From: Bombus terrestris
Taxonomy: Eukaryota > Arthropoda > Insecta > Hymenoptera > Apidae
Assembly: GCF_910591885.1 (NCBI RefSeq)
Contig: NC_063285.1
Location: 6,977,395 to 7,041,394, forward strand
Direction of reading: 5' to 3'
DNA: 64,000 nt
Shown: positions 34,849 to 47,952 of the stretch, piece by piece
How the letters are laid out: each line of letters begins with the position of its first letter
How positions within the stretch are numbered: position 1 is the stretch's first letter
Notes under the pieces: model-generated
The model's input: the letters and a program-made list of their open reading frames with translations, nothing else
Databases searched by the model: none
What the model was told of the DNA's origin: nothing
Made by a program: the position numbers and the translations under genes

Positions 34849-35173
34849 CGTTCAACACCTTAAATATGGACAGAAGGCTAAAAAGGAAGCACCCAGCAGA
34901 CCTCACAAAGGATATAACCTAGGAAACGCGAGGATGGTACCCCGCTGGGGGTAGTCACTAACATGTTAATATAACTGCTAAAAAATTCGACCCAATGTCC
35001 AAAATGGACAAATTGTGAATATTAAGAAATAAATAAAAAAAAAATTTGAGACTCTCTTATTATTTGGTCTAAGTCGCAGATAAATGCGACAACAAGGTAG
35101 CACTGCTTCGTACAATTGAAATATGACGTTGTTTACTGTATCCTTAACGAGAGATTTCTTGCAATGATAGAAA

Positions 35174-35293
35174 TGTAGCGGCACATAAGTCAGAGGGCGA
35201 TGCGAATCGAGAGCGATTCATGTTGTTATTTTGTCTGGGGACATTGACAGCGTCTTGACGTACGACATCGCCGCCACGTGCAACTGTATTCTA
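35174..35293 (+). repeat. LTR family C fragment, 5' part
   Basis: Begins TGTAGCGGCAC and follows the LTR-C start through 'gagagcgattcatgttgtta' and 'ggggacattgac'. About 40 bp are missing before 'gccgccacgtgcaactg', after which the similarity ends. Compared with the reverse complement of 9049-9528. Confidence 0.6.
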
Positions 35294-35765
35294 TATTTAA
35301 AAATACTTTTAAATACATTCGACAATGCAAGTATCAACTCGTTTCGTTATTGTATAAACCAACACGTAAAGTCCACCACAGAAAATAATTAGCTTTTAAT
35401 TGTCTAATAGACTTCTGAGAATACCAAGTCTTGTTCGTTCTTTTTGTTATATTTTCATCTTTTAAGAAATGTACACTTTGTCAAAATACCTTACACAACC
35501 AGTCTTTGATGCATTTGTAATCATGATCCTTTTTCTCTCATGAGAAATAATACGTTGAATAGAATGCACTGGTGAACTATCATTAGAAATTTAGTTAATT
35601 CTCAGATTTCTACAAGAAATACTACTATACTTCTATGTCATGTATATAAATCGGAATGTATTTAATAAAATATAAACTATAATACTATATAAATATAAAT
35701 ATAATCTAACATTATCTACATGATATGTGTATGTGCAAGTTAATGGTATTGTAAAGGTACAGGAG

Positions 35766-36143
35766 TTATTTTGCCTCGGGACATTGGCATAGCCTTCACG
35801 CATGAAACGTAATGATAAATAAACTCGGGGCAAAACAATGTTGCCGCTACATGCAACTGTCGAATAAAGACGAATTCGAATTTTCAAGTCAGTCAGAGTA
35901 TCAAGAGCAAGTCAGATTATCCGAGTTATTATTTGAGTTAGTATCCGCGATTAACGGAGTGTACTAGTTATCGAGTTATCTGCGAGCGACCATACACTAT
36001 CGTGCGAATACATGGAACAAGCGTCTTTCGACAGTATTTATACTTATATTGATTTAATTTATTCTAAATATATTTGACGGGTTGCAACGGCAATCTCTCG
36101 CTCTTGTTATTTTATATTATTAATCCTCAACCAATCCGCCACA
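35766..36143 (+). repeat. LTR family C fragment, 3' part
   Basis: Matches LTR-C from 'ttattttgcctcgggacatt' to the terminal CCGCCACA. It lies about 470 bp after the 5' fragment in the same orientation. The two overlap in content ('gccgctacatgcaactgtcg' here and 'gccgccacgtgcaactg' there), so they are remnants of two LTR copies and not one split copy. Confidence 0.6.
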
Positions 36144-36185
36144 ATATAAATATCTGCATTACCTTTTTTCATTACTGAGGTGGTA

Positions 36186-37450
36186 TGTCGTGATAAGCGC
36201 GGATGGAATACTCAGATGTTCAACAAAAAGTTTATTACTATTAACAATCACCAGTCAACAATTTATACGATCCACACTTATGTCGCTCGTCTCAGGTCGA
36301 ACGAGGCACATTCTAAGCCCTCCCGTCTCACCAGGACGGTTCCGGAGCAGGTGGGACGCTGCTCATCCGCCGAAGGCCATTCGGTGGAGCCAATCACTTT
36401 AACTCGGCCCTCTTGCCAGCATCTTGGCCATCAACCACTGCCACCACGAGTCCATACCCATTAATTGGCCGAGCAGAGGAGTCGCTACTCCCTCCGGGCT
36501 GTAACTCGACCGCCCGTGGTACCAACCTTAGTCATTGGTGGGACTATCGTGTGGATGTACGGCCACGTCACTGCCGGCCGGCGACCTGCTAACCGTGCTC
36601 GGCAGTTCCAGATGGGACTCACGTAAGCGGGAGCCTCAAGGTACTTTCGTACCCGGGAACTTATCCCGACGGACCCATCCTTGACATCAGGATCGTGGGT
36701 GCGCTACTACCCAAGGCCACGTAGAAAGAATGTAACCGTAATTAAACGCCTTACACTCCCGGCGACCTTCCCTGCGGAGTACATAGGGACTCACGTAAGC
36801 GGGACGCTTGTCCCGACGGTCCCCCTGGCTACGGGAACATGGGTTTGCCAGCCCCCATAGGCTCGCAAAAGCGAGCCCTCCCTGCGGGATATTGCAAATA
36901 CAGGAAACATTTAGTAATTGCAGTGTCATTATCTGCATTCCGAAGGAGGGGTCTAGCTCTATGACGCACCGGGAAACTCGACATCCCGCCGCAATCAAGT
37001 AATGTGTAACATGCTCCAATGTTAGACATTGATTGTCACAATGTACTGTAGTATCGTGGACAAAAGACCTAAGATATCGGCCGAACCGTAAACAATGTCG
37101 CGAGAGCCGCGGCATCGTCCGGTACATCAATGTGTCGTCGGTCCTTTCAAGTGAATAGTTTCGTGGGAAAGGCCTACGTGACCCTGGCCACGGGCGTTTT
37201 CGGGACACGTGCGCGATAGGGCGGGAAAAGGCAAAGAGATGCTAAAGACAGTGTTAGTTGAGAGGCCGGCGAGAACGAATGTAAGAGGCGTACAGTGTGA
37301 GTTGAGAAGCGAGAGTATGCGAGTGCAGAAGCCGAAGACTAGAGTTGTAGAGTTGAGAGAGTCAGTGAGAGTTGCGGGGTTGCCTGAGTTGTTAGTGTTG
37401 TAGAGAGATCGAGTTGTTAGAGTTATAGAGCCGCGAGAGTGATTTGAGTA
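36186..37450. repeat. GC-rich dispersed repeat (family D-like)
   Basis: Markedly GC-rich for this region. Positions 36282-36640 match the reverse complement of 56558-56936. A 19-bp unit 'gggactcacgtaagcggga' occurs near 36614 and again near 36788. The reverse strand has a 173-codon open frame (36687-37208) with no recognisable domain. The right part (37240-37450) is a purine-rich decayed short repeat resembling the complement of 1-240. It may be an LTR, but its ends could not be set. Confidence 0.55.
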
Positions 37451-37559
37451 GAATAAGATTTTTGCGTTTAGTTCAAGTTGAACATTTATCGTTCTCTGTC
37501 CAATTAATCTCTGTTATTTTTATTTATCTTAATAAATAGTATTAGGAGAATTTTACAAA

Positions 37560-38600
37560 TCTAAATTATCCTAATCCTATCCTTTTTCCGATACTACAGT
37601 ACCTAAGTACTAATTAAAAAGCAAAACTTTTTTATTGTTGACTTTTTAAAAATGAGACTTTTACTAACGTATTTGTGTGACGTTTCTGATTAATATGAGA
37701 CTAAATATGATGTAATTTGAATTATAATTACTTATTGATATGCATTTAATTATCATTTATTAAGTAAGCTAATATGCTTCAAAAAATATATATGTTTGGT
37801 GTTATTTTAATCAAAAAAATATAAGGAGCATATTGATAAAAGTTTCATCGATCATAAATCAAAAATAAGAAAGTTTGATTTTTGAGTTAAAGATCTCAGC
37901 TTATCACGGGTTTTTCATTAATATTTGCCGAACGTTACGACTCTGAATCCTTGTTTCTCTGTGTTTCCTGTATCTCGGAAACTAATGTCGAGCGATGTAT
38001 TTATAAGAATATGTCACAAATGACATATGATACAAATTTATCGAAATAGAACGCTTATCCTCGTTTACGCATAACTATCTTTAATGTATGTATTATGTAA
38101 TAAAATCAGAATTTAATCCCATTGCAAGAAAATTGTTGATTTGTTGCATTGCAAGAGAATTGTACAGATTTCCTGAAGGAATACTACTAAACTTCTGCGT
38201 TATAAATGTTATATTACGTCTACATGATATATGTATGTGCATGTTAATGATGTATATATGCATATAAGTCTTTTTTATTACTGACACTTAGATATTAATG
38301 AGAAAATGAAACATAAAGATGTCTGGAGCAGAATAATTTATTCTCTATTTGCGAATACATTTTAGTACAAGCATCTATTATTTGTAACATAATTATTACG
38401 CAGTATGTAATAAAGTGAAGCATGAAAATTATTGCCAAATTGAACTCATGTTTTCAATTTTATTAAACTGTAGATAAAAATAAAGTATACTATATGTAGG
38501 ATAACTTATGACATCGCTGGCTCAAGCAAATTTAAGAGCATCTACTTCCTGTTTAATGTTTACTGGTAATTTTTCATTTTATATATTCCATTTTTTCCTA
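37560..38600. other. AT-rich non-coding stretch
   Basis: No gene or clear repeat is seen. The left end of the composite LTR-A insertion follows. Confidence 0.4.
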
Positions 38601-38775
38601 CAGTTTGTTGCGTCGCGTGAAGAGGTCCGCGCGACGTCTTCTATTGTCTGACCGCAAAGGCCCAAGCGTCGTTAGAGAAACCCTCAATAAACCTAAGGCC
38701 CACTATAAACCGAGTCTCATTAGCTTGCAGGAACCTTGAATCCTGTAAGTATTTTGGGTTTATAGCTGGTACTTA

Positions 38776-40298
38776 ATAAAATTAATATTTAATCTTTACG
38801 TAGATTCGTTTGAATTCATTTTTTATTTTATTTTATTTTACAATACCAAGCCTTGTGTTTCAGAAATTGCTGTTTTATAGAAATTTGATATGTTAAATAC
38901 TGTACACACATATATGTATATATATAGTATACGGGCGAAGAAAATTATTATATCGAGTAATAACTAGCAACAATTTGTGAAATTTGATATTTGTAAAATT
39001 GAACATAAAGTCTTTTTAACACTTGAATGTGATGACAGGATGTTTATGTTATAATTTGAAGAGATATTTTGCCGCGTCTAAATAATTAACAAGTACATTT
39101 GTAAAAAAAGTGATAAATAAAATAAGGGAAATATATTTTACCTCAATATAGAATATTTTACTCGAACTTAATAATATAATTGCGTAATACATAATGTGTC
39201 CACTACCATTACATAGTTTCTTTTATATAGAATCAATATTACATATGTATATTTCAGTTTATTTGGGTTTGTTTCAATTTATTTTACAAACAAGGGACCT
39301 TTACTATTTAAAATATAATATGACTAAAATATCTTAAACGTTTAATGTATTCACCACGGAGCATATTTTCATCTTTCATAAACCAGAAAGGTCGAAGACA
39401 GTCCTTAACAATAACTTATGAAAAACCCTTCTTAAACTCAACTTTTGCCAATAAATAGCCGGAGTTTCGTGCAACTATCACACGAAGGCGAATGTTCCGA
39501 TCACCTCTAATGACTGGTTGTAAATTACTGAATAACCACAATAATGAACCATTTTTACTGTGTAAAATGTAAAATGCAAAATAAATATTTTAAAATTCAA
39601 AAACTTCATTTAAACTATTGCAGTAAATTATCGGATAATATTTTTGATATATATGATATTGGTAATGATGAAAACAATTAATAAAAGACACAATTCAATA
39701 CAGAATAACAAAGAATCACCTGTTACCTGTTGCTACTTCCACTGCGTATTCCTTATCAAAGATGGAGCAATAATGCGTCTTCACGATAGTAGATCCCGAA
39801 AAGTCTGTCACTGTACTGTAATGATCACGATGTAATACTCCTTTGGATACTCGTACTTTTAATAACACCACCCTACCACTGAAACTGTATTACGTCATAC
39901 ATAAATGATTCGATTAACATTTTTATCTCCAGAATCAAGCAAAAAATAGATTTGAACGTTTGAATTTTACTGACATTCTTATTGCTTATAATAGTTGATT
40001 AGTTAAGATGAAGGCGAAAATATTTGAATTGTAAATTCCATTTCATATTACGAACTACTTGTTCTGCTGGCATTAAATAACACACAGTCAGTGTGAAACT
40101 GAAAGTATTCATGCAATGCTTTAACATTAATTAAAAGTATGGTAACATCGTTTAGCAAGAAATTCGTAGGAAATGAAAAATATATACATATTCTTACAAT
40201 TCTCCAAAATAATTTTCAAAAAAAAAAAAAAAGTATTCTATACCTATTCCTATGGTGAGAATATTAATAATTATCTAGCTGATGCTAAATATATATGT
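38776..40298 (-). repeat. Inverted duplicate of the FAR-4 upstream region
   Basis: Near-identical, in reverse orientation, to 48834-51320, except that it lacks the LTR-B present there at 49881-50850. A 63-codon frame at 39644-39835 is identical to the one at 49291-49482, but it reflects the duplication only. No FAR exon is included. Confidence 0.85.
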
Positions 40299-41069
40299 TG
40301 TTACGTCTGGAAACCCTGAATAAACCGAAGGCCCACTATAAACCGAGTCTCATTAGCTTGCAGGAACCTTGAATCCTGCAAGTATTTTGGGTTTATATGT
40401 GGTACTTAAACAAGTCATTAGGTCTATTGAGAGTGCTTAAAGATTACGGAGAAAGCTGGTATTTGTAACGGGAAAAACTGGTAATTATATGATAGGGAAA
40501 ACCAGGCATTTATAGAATAGAAATGTCTGGATTTTCCCACGAGTCATGCCGATGGGGTGCTTACGTCTCCCATCTTCAAGCGTTAACGTCTTAGCCAATG
40601 GGTAGCGCGGGTCCTTGTCCTCACCTTTCCTAAAGAAAAGTATGAACAACGAATCCGCGTTCTTCGTTCAAAGGGCACACCCATACCGAGCTTTTCTCCG
40701 TAATCACATCAGAACGAACTTCAGAGTTTTCCATCATCTCTCGCGGTGCCCACAAGTCTGACAGCTCCTATAGCTCTCACGGGCCTAGAGCTCCTCTAGC
40801 CCTCATCTAAGAATAATCCTTCTCTTCGTTATCTGTATCTTAACCAACGGCGTTACTACTTTGTGTGATTGTATAAAGTGTTGGAAATATATATACTTTA
40901 ACTCTGTGAACCACAGTGTTATACTAATTGAATCACCCCTATTATCCTAACCGAAATCAGGGGATCGAACTCTTCGTGGTGTCGATTATTGCAATCGTAA
41001 CGGGAATTTACGACTCCCGTTGACGCGTATTCTAACGACCGCGTCTCCCCGCGATAGCTCGAAAATACA
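40299..41069 (+). mobile_element. LTR family A, copy with a short 5' deletion
   Basis: Starts TGTTACGTC, then lacks about 80 bp that other copies carry, and continues to CTCGAAAATACA. Its left flank is FAR upstream sequence matching 48834 onward in reverse, not a target duplication. Its right flank (CAGTT) pairs with 38601-38605. Confidence 0.8.
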
Positions 41070-41074
41070 CAGTT

Positions 41075-44000
41075 TAACCAAAAGATTGATAAAATGTTTT
41101 TAGTCGGCGACAATTTTCGTTAAAACTTCTTAAATTTTATTTCTTTTCATTATTTTAGACAATTTAACGATTATTGTCTAAGGTCCAAAACTATGTGAAG
41201 AACTACAACAATACAAAGTCATAAACAAGAACTAAACACTATATATTGAAAGCTAGCGCCTTAATGAAACATTCTATTGATGCCGATTAGGATCACGATC
41301 ACGTAAACAGTTCTTGACACGCATATACCGAAAGCATAGAAGAAATGGTCGGAAAGTTGAGTTATGATAAAAGAAGACAAGATGGGCATTCTGCGTATGC
41401 GTGGTATGCTATGAAAGTCACAGACAGAGACATTCGTACTTTATTCATCTCCGTCTGCCTCGTAAGAACGGGGGCGAAACTGTAAAACCGTTCCATGTTC
41501 TCTGATTTCGATGATTTATGAAGCTCAACATTTTAAACAATTTTTTTCTCCATATGTAAAATGTGGATGGGCCACGGTTTCTGAGAAATTCACAAAAGCT
41601 ATCGGTGTACTTTCATAACTGTGTTTGTGTACAACTACAGTGTACTTTGGCTGATAATTGTGCTTCTATGGCTGCGCACGCATTATTGGCTGCATTTAGC
41701 GTGAAGTAATAACAAACTAATTATAAAAATGGTAGGCGAATTAATAATTGTAATGTAATTGTAATTGAATATAATTGTAATAATGATATATAGATACTTG
41801 TTAAATAATAAATGTAATAAAATAAATAATTTTGGGCACGCTCGTAGTTTTGCCCTAGAGAATTTCATATCTGTGTTATATCAGAACTAGATCTTTCCTT
41901 GCTATGTATATTGATTTTTCTCCAGATTTGTTGTCATGTCATTGCGCCCGAAGTATAAAAACAGCTATATGAGAAGATGTTCACATTATTAGTTTCCATA
42001 AAATATTAACCTTAAATTTAATGTATTATACCACATTTTAATTTTATTATTGACGTATAACATAAACTAGGCAAGTTGTAATTATTTAATAGATTATTCT
42101 TATATTATATCTCAGTAGTTGATCTATTTCCATTTATGATATGATTTATATTATACATTTATTGAGATATGTATAATTTTGTGTGCTGGACTAGGTTAAA
42201 TGCGTAGTAGAGATATTTTTATGCGGGTATCAGTGTGTGGAGGTATGTGTACGCGCGGCGTCTGAAAAACAAACGAATGTAAACAGTTCAGTCGGTCAGC
42301 AGTCGATAAAAAAGTCGGGTATAAAAGAAAGTGCTGAGACGCATGCAAATGTGTATCGATGAATATTCTAGAAATCGTCCATAAAATAAATATACGACTA
42401 TACTAATATTAATCCCAAGTGTAAATTCAATGTTCCCATAACAATATTTCGGCCATCAAGATCCACAATTCTCAACAACATTATACATGAATGATTTATA
42501 CACTTGCAAAACGTTTACAATATAATCACATTTGTCCCTTAATTTACGCGGAGTATCCGTTCCACGTAAATTCGTTTTACACGAATGAAAATCACGTAAA
42601 TAAAGTCTGTCAGCATAAAAGAAAATATATGTGCGCATATGATGACTAGCACAACGTAATGTACTTTCATCTTCATCTCGTACGGCACTAACGTTACCGG
42701 CCGCGTAAGATAAGATCGAACTAAAAAACTTCCGCTTAAATTGTTATAATTTACCGCGTAAAAAAGGTACTCGCGTAAAAAAAGTACCCCGTAGATTGAG
42801 GGACCACTGTATCTTCATAGAAAAAGAAATATCTTCTCTAATGGCATGGAACCATGTTTTCCATTATTTGTAATCTTCAGCAGCGGATACAGTTTTTTTT
42901 TGCTGTGTTGGTTCAATTTTTCTCACATTATAAAACAAAACACCATTTACAATTTCTTCTTTAGATTCACAAACAGAAAATCATTCTCACTTTGTGTTGA
43001 CCTGTACAGAAAACTTCAACATCATTTTGCAGGAGAATGGTTGAGTTGTGATTGATAATTCTTGTTACAAAATTGGTCCCTGTGATAAGTAGAATATGAT
43101 GTAAGTAGAAAAATATGACCTTTTGATCTGGGATTTCAAGGTGAAGGTCAAATTTTCGGCAACATTTTTATATTAATCTTCACTACACAGAGGCTGTAGA
43201 ATAACATTATCGTGGGCCCAGCACTGAACTTTTTTTTATCCTGCACTTCTTAACATCCACTAGTAACTCTCTTAGATTACATAAGGCTATAGGTTGTGTA
43301 AGAACTTTTTATTTGTTATCAAAATGATAAATCAAGACACTAACACAGTTTAACTTTTCGATACACAAAAAGCGTAAATACATTTGTGACAAGTGTCTAC
43401 TTATGTATTTTGGATAGAATATTCATTTACTGAAGATACCAAGAAAATGAACTTGCAAAAACGTGCACAGATTTCTAGTGTGAGTATTATCTCTGAATTA
43501 TTACAAGTAGTTCGCAACTTTATACGTGGATTGTTATATTATAGAGTGTATTTATTATTTGTGATTTTTTAATTTTAACATAATATAAAATCACATATTA
43601 AAACATTAATAAAATTATATGTAATGTTCCAAACCAACAAGTTTCAGTATTAATTATTGCATTTATAGCACGACGGTAATATCAGTCAAAAATAAAACGG
43701 GCTAGGACTTGAAGAACCCATAAAATGTCTAAGCTTTTCGCACATTTTATACGCATATGTCAACAAACAATTCCGAAATGGACAGAATAACGACTTCTCA
43801 TTGCAATATACACGGCATTTTAAACGCTGAAGTTGGCGATATTACATATTTCCCGTTACTATTATTCGAAAACGGTGAGGTCTGAGCACCTAGTGTGTTA
43901 ATTAGCTTCTTGATGAGGTGCACATCTTCGTGTTTACAATTTGGGAGGTAGGAACTTCGGACTTTCCCAAAAAAGGCAATTGTGGTGTCCGTATCGTAAA

Positions 44001-46696
44001 CTGAGGGTCACCCAAAATCCTGTACACAGACTGCTCACAGAAAATTGATATGTGATATTCGAGGTGTTCTTTCTAAATGCACGTATATACATGTTCTAAA
44101 ATGTGTATAGAAAAAAAGAATGGGCTACTCAGCAGATGTGTTTAAAATTGCTTAGAACTTCCTTGCAAGGATAGTGCCATCTCGTCAACAAAATCAAAAA
44201 CTTAAAAGAGTTATTCAACGGAATAAATATTATTTTTCATTTGGCATATGTTATACATTAGTGCATAAAACGATACCTTAACTAATCCTTCGAGTATAAG
44301 TTTAAATAACTTTTTTGCTGCTTTTTTTGCGTTTCTTCATTCACTATTTCATGTATATGTATTTGAATATTATAATGTAGAATGAACAGTAATTTATATG
44401 GGAATCATTTGTTGTTTATGTAAAACAATGCACAGCCACATTTAGTAGCAGCTCAAGTATACTTAATGCACGTGTAGTTCTTCTCTAGATATTTCTATTT
44501 TCATAACGACTTTTTGTGAATAGTCTGCATACTCGCGGTATATGTGCAATTTTCCAACGTGTGTGAAGTTTGTAAAAACATTGTCTATATGTGCTTTTGT
44601 TTATTAATTATTTATCGAGACAAAGGATTAGAGGAGACACTTATCCTCTCTATTCGAAAATATCATAAAGCGATTTACGATATGTAGTTGTGCATTTTAA
44701 TTACTAAGCATAACCGATGAGTTTTCTTAGAAAACTTTACGCGGGATGGTTTACGTTTCCGAATGTCATAGTTTGTAATATAAGATAAACTGCTGCCCAT
44801 TTATCGTACGATTTGATGATCACTGTGTACCCCGCTGCTTGAGCTAATCTATAATACTTTAGTTCGGTAAGGAGATTTACTCGCGCACGGTGATATTTCG
44901 GCCGATTATTAATTGTCAATAATTCAAAAATAAAACCGAAAACGCTATTTTTTTCTTCTTGATTTTCGTCTTGTTTTAGCTTCAAGAATCACCCCTTAAG
45001 TTGTTTTACATAGAACACCCTGTATATACTATAAACAAAAGATGGACGGGCAACAAATACCAGAGCGTACGCTGTCGCGGATGCACAATTGTGTATAATT
45101 ATATACAATATACATTGATAGAATTCATTAAACTGTTATCGATAATTTTTTCCGAATATCTCAGAAATTACAGCCGTCCAACAGTTACATGGACAGGAAA
45201 AAGTTGTTTACAGTCATATTACCGGTAATGTGTTCAATGTCATCGAAATGAGAGACGATGTAACTGTTCTACAGTTCTACGTTATTCGCTTCAGGAAAAA
45301 GTGAGTGGGCAAATTTCTCGAAATGCTATTTCACGGATTTGAAAATGATTTTTTTAAATCATTTTGTCACGACGTATGTATAACAAGAAAAATAATTTAA
45401 GAGGACGGTGCGATGACAGTGATCTTGAATAAAATAACACATTGTTTACGTTAGTGCGAGGATGTATCTGTGATTAGATTTGTGATTATTAAATAGGAAT
45501 GGGACTATGCTTCATTTCCAGACCACCGCGTCGTAAGGTGGCCGATCATGTGTAAGTAGAAACTAACGTTGAGCAAATGCATTCGCATGTTAATATGATT
45601 CGTGAATATATTGGCGCTTTTTCCTATTACTTTTTTTCTGTTTCTGTGTTCTACTCGCGCATTCAATGCTGCGTTCGCTCAGATTTGCTATTCATAGAAT
45701 GTAATTCTTGTAATATTTAATACATATGTATATTGTACAAGGCGTGCAATGAGTAATTGTAGAGAGAATCTATCGTATCGTAATTTTAAACTGTCGGATC
45801 GGTGTAGATTTGTAAAAAATAATTTGTTCAAAAACGATCTAGACCACGAAATTCAAAGTCTAACTTTCTTATTGCTATGTACTCCACTCGTCGCGAGGAA
45901 TAAGAGTCTCAAAAGAATCAAGGGTCGCAAATGAACCCTTCTCTGTGGAACAAATGTTAAAGTTCATATTGACATTTAGTTTTACTAAGGAAAATATCCT
46001 ACTATCGATGAAGCAGTAGAAAATTGTAGGTATATCAGAATACAGATATAACGGAAGACTTTTACATGTAGAGAAAAGGTTAACCAATGATACGATTTAC
46101 AATGACTATGTGAATTTGGTGAGCAAGAACTTAATATTGCGACGTTTTAATCCGCATTAAAGCTCAAATCGGCTGTGCATTCCTAAAGAAGAACAGATTA
46201 ATTGTAGCCTTTACTAAAGGATGGAATTATATGCCGGCATCAATGACATGTGCACAATATTTGCTATTTTTACGTTTACGATCTCGTAGCAAATTTAAAT
46301 CAGTATAAAGTTAAAGCACAGGCGTAAACTCTACCTATTCCATACACGATTGTTTACGATTCACGTCATCGTCTACCAGTTCGTAAATTTTTGAATGAAA
46401 CGTTTGTATTATTGCGAACAGAATGCAGACCCGCTCTTCATGGAGCATCTCGTTCACCATATTTGACACCACTGAACTTTGCTCACAATAAAATGCATGT
46501 AATTTATAAAAAATAAGAAAATTATAATGCTTGTTAGTTTCAATAAACTCTCGAACGATAGCTTCGATGGTTACTACTATCGTAGATTTATCTATTAAGG
46601 TGCTCTAATGTCGGCCGTCGTAATAAAAGAAAATACAATGGCAGAACATAAATAGGATATTTACATTAATTAATGAGAAAGCCAAATATATATGCA
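41075..46696. other. Long non-coding AT-rich region
   Basis: No protein-coding gene could be supported. The 82-codon reverse frame at 44737-44985 and the 61-codon frame at 45749-45934 match nothing I recognise. A stretch near 45010 carries the 'caccctgtata' motif typical of dispersed insect repeats. One candidate inverted-repeat element is listed separately. Confidence 0.4.
42533..42808. mobile_element. Candidate MITE with imperfect terminal repeats
   Basis: The left end 'gtcccttaatttacgcggag' and the reverse complement of the right end 'gtccctcaatctacggggta' match at most positions. The interior has several 'cgcgtaa' and 'acgtaaat' units. The target duplication is unclear and the class unknown. 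Confidence 0.4.
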
Positions 46697-47408
46697 TGTC
46701 GGAGTTGAGGGGACGTCGGGGCCTTTCTTTTGAAATTTTTGGGATTCCCAATACTTTAGTCTAGACTATTTATTATAGCTGTATATAAATGATAAGACTT
46801 AGAAATAGTTGTTATGATTCAAACCTATTATGTTTGCCCGAGATTTGTGATGGTGGGCTTGGACTCGAGGTGACACAACTGGTCACCGAATGTAGCCACG
46901 GTCTCGAAATGAATGTTTTTACCTAACAGAGAAGTGCCAATATTGTAGGACACACGTTATATTAACAATCAAGGAGCAATGTCAGCTTTACGCGGGTCTG
47001 CCTAGCAACGGCGGCTGGAATTTTGTTGATATTTCCGAGCAATATGCAACGAACAAACGCTATTGTACGGAGAGGAAAATTCCCATCAGTCGATTGTTCT
47101 TACGATCGCATTGGAGAGTTTTACACGTCGTCTTTACGTGCATTATTATACCGAGCGTCACAGCAAACGTTACCTTGTGCTTTAAAATATATTCTACGGT
47201 TAACAAACGGTTACCCCGTTGGCCATGGATTCGTTATTGAACCTAAGAACATTATCACTAACATCTCGAGTGTTTAATCACCATGGTTATTTGTCAAACT
47301 TTGTAAAATTCAATATTTATATCCGTAAATATAGTCTATTGTACAACAACGATGGCTAGTACGAATGAAGATTCGTTACACGCGCATGAACCGAACGCTA
47401 ACCCGACA
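46697..47408 (+). mobile_element. Solo LTR, family B (712 bp)
   Basis: Termini TGTCGGAG and CCCGACA, flanked by a 4-bp duplication TGCA (46693-46696 and 47409-47412). The interior shares 'gagatttgtgatggtgggct' and 'gtcaccgaatgtagcc' with the copies at 49881 and 63822. It is shorter than the 970-bp copy because of internal deletions. The 84-codon frame at 47023-47277 lies inside it and is not a gene. Confidence 0.85.
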
Positions 47409-47952
47409 TGCATAATACATAGTACGGTTCGTGACAAAAAGTGGAAGTTTTGTTTGTCATATGCATTGATGTCGTAATTGTTCAAATACACATGGCTGAT
47501 GTAATTTCCTCAAACAATTTTGAAATTTCTTATTAACTGTAGTACTTTTCTTATATGTTATAACGTTTATTAACAAATTTTTGTCTATTTTTAATTGATT
47601 CGTGGTAGCCTTTTCGGGCTAGAACTTTAGAAGATGACTGCCCCTCCTAAACTTGATTTACCGTAACTAAAAAAGAATACGTGTTTAATATTTCGCGCCG
47701 TTCTTCAAGTCTCAAGTTTTATTAAAAGCAGGCCCTCCCCATTCCCGACATTTTTTTGCTAGTAAAGTTTCCTTTTGATTCCATTATGTTTTGCAAATAT
47801 CGTGGTATTGAATTTATCAAATTGATGAGTACACTACTAAAAATGTTTGTCCATTTTTTAAAGGAAACCTTCTTTAAATGATTATACTATATTATATTAT
47901 GATATATACATTGTATCCTATGAAGTGCTAACTGTATGTAATATTATACATA

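Larger units (their letters stand above)
31711..35044 (+). mobile_element. Chimeric LINE: Jockey-2 body with Jockey-1 3' end
   Basis: From 31711 to about 34636 the sequence matches the Jockey-2 copy at 60140-62938 (leader, ORF1, endonuclease, start of RT). From about 34636 to 35044 it instead matches the Jockey-1 3' end at 28571-28996, including the ORF2 tail, 3' UTR palindrome and A-rich tail. The RT catalytic core (the FADD block) is missing at the junction. The join falls inside a continuous open frame (KPIHEGIPLWGTAA). Confidence 0.85.
38606..41069 (+). mobile_element. LTR-A insertion containing an inverted FAR upstream segment
   Basis: The whole segment is bounded by LTR-A ends (TGTTGCGTCGCG at 38606, CGAAAATACA at 41069) and flanked by a 5-bp duplication CAGTT (38601-38605 and 41070-41074), as for one LTR insertion. 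Inside are three parts: the first ~170 bp of LTR-A (38606-38775), an inverted copy of the FAR-4 upstream region (about 38776-40298, matching 48834-51320 reversed), and a nearly full LTR-A (40299-41069, lacking about 80 bp near its start). The left join lies at a shared TACTTAA. Confidence 0.8.

Noticed and set aside
36687..37208. 173-codon - strand open frame
   Set aside because: Lies in a GC-rich repeat where long frames arise by chance. No domain, odd composition and no homologous frame in the other repeat copy.
39644..39835. 63-codon frame identical to one at 49291-49482, as if conserved
   Set aside because: The identity comes from the recent inverted duplication. The paralogous FAR-2 upstream region does not keep the frame.
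44737..44985. 82-codon - strand open frame with a plausible protein-like composition
   Set aside because: No recognisable domain, no splice or promoter context, and adjacent to a probable dispersed repeat near 45010.
47023..47277. 84-codon + strand open frame
   Set aside because: Entirely inside the solo LTR-B, with no conserved frame in the other LTR-B copies.
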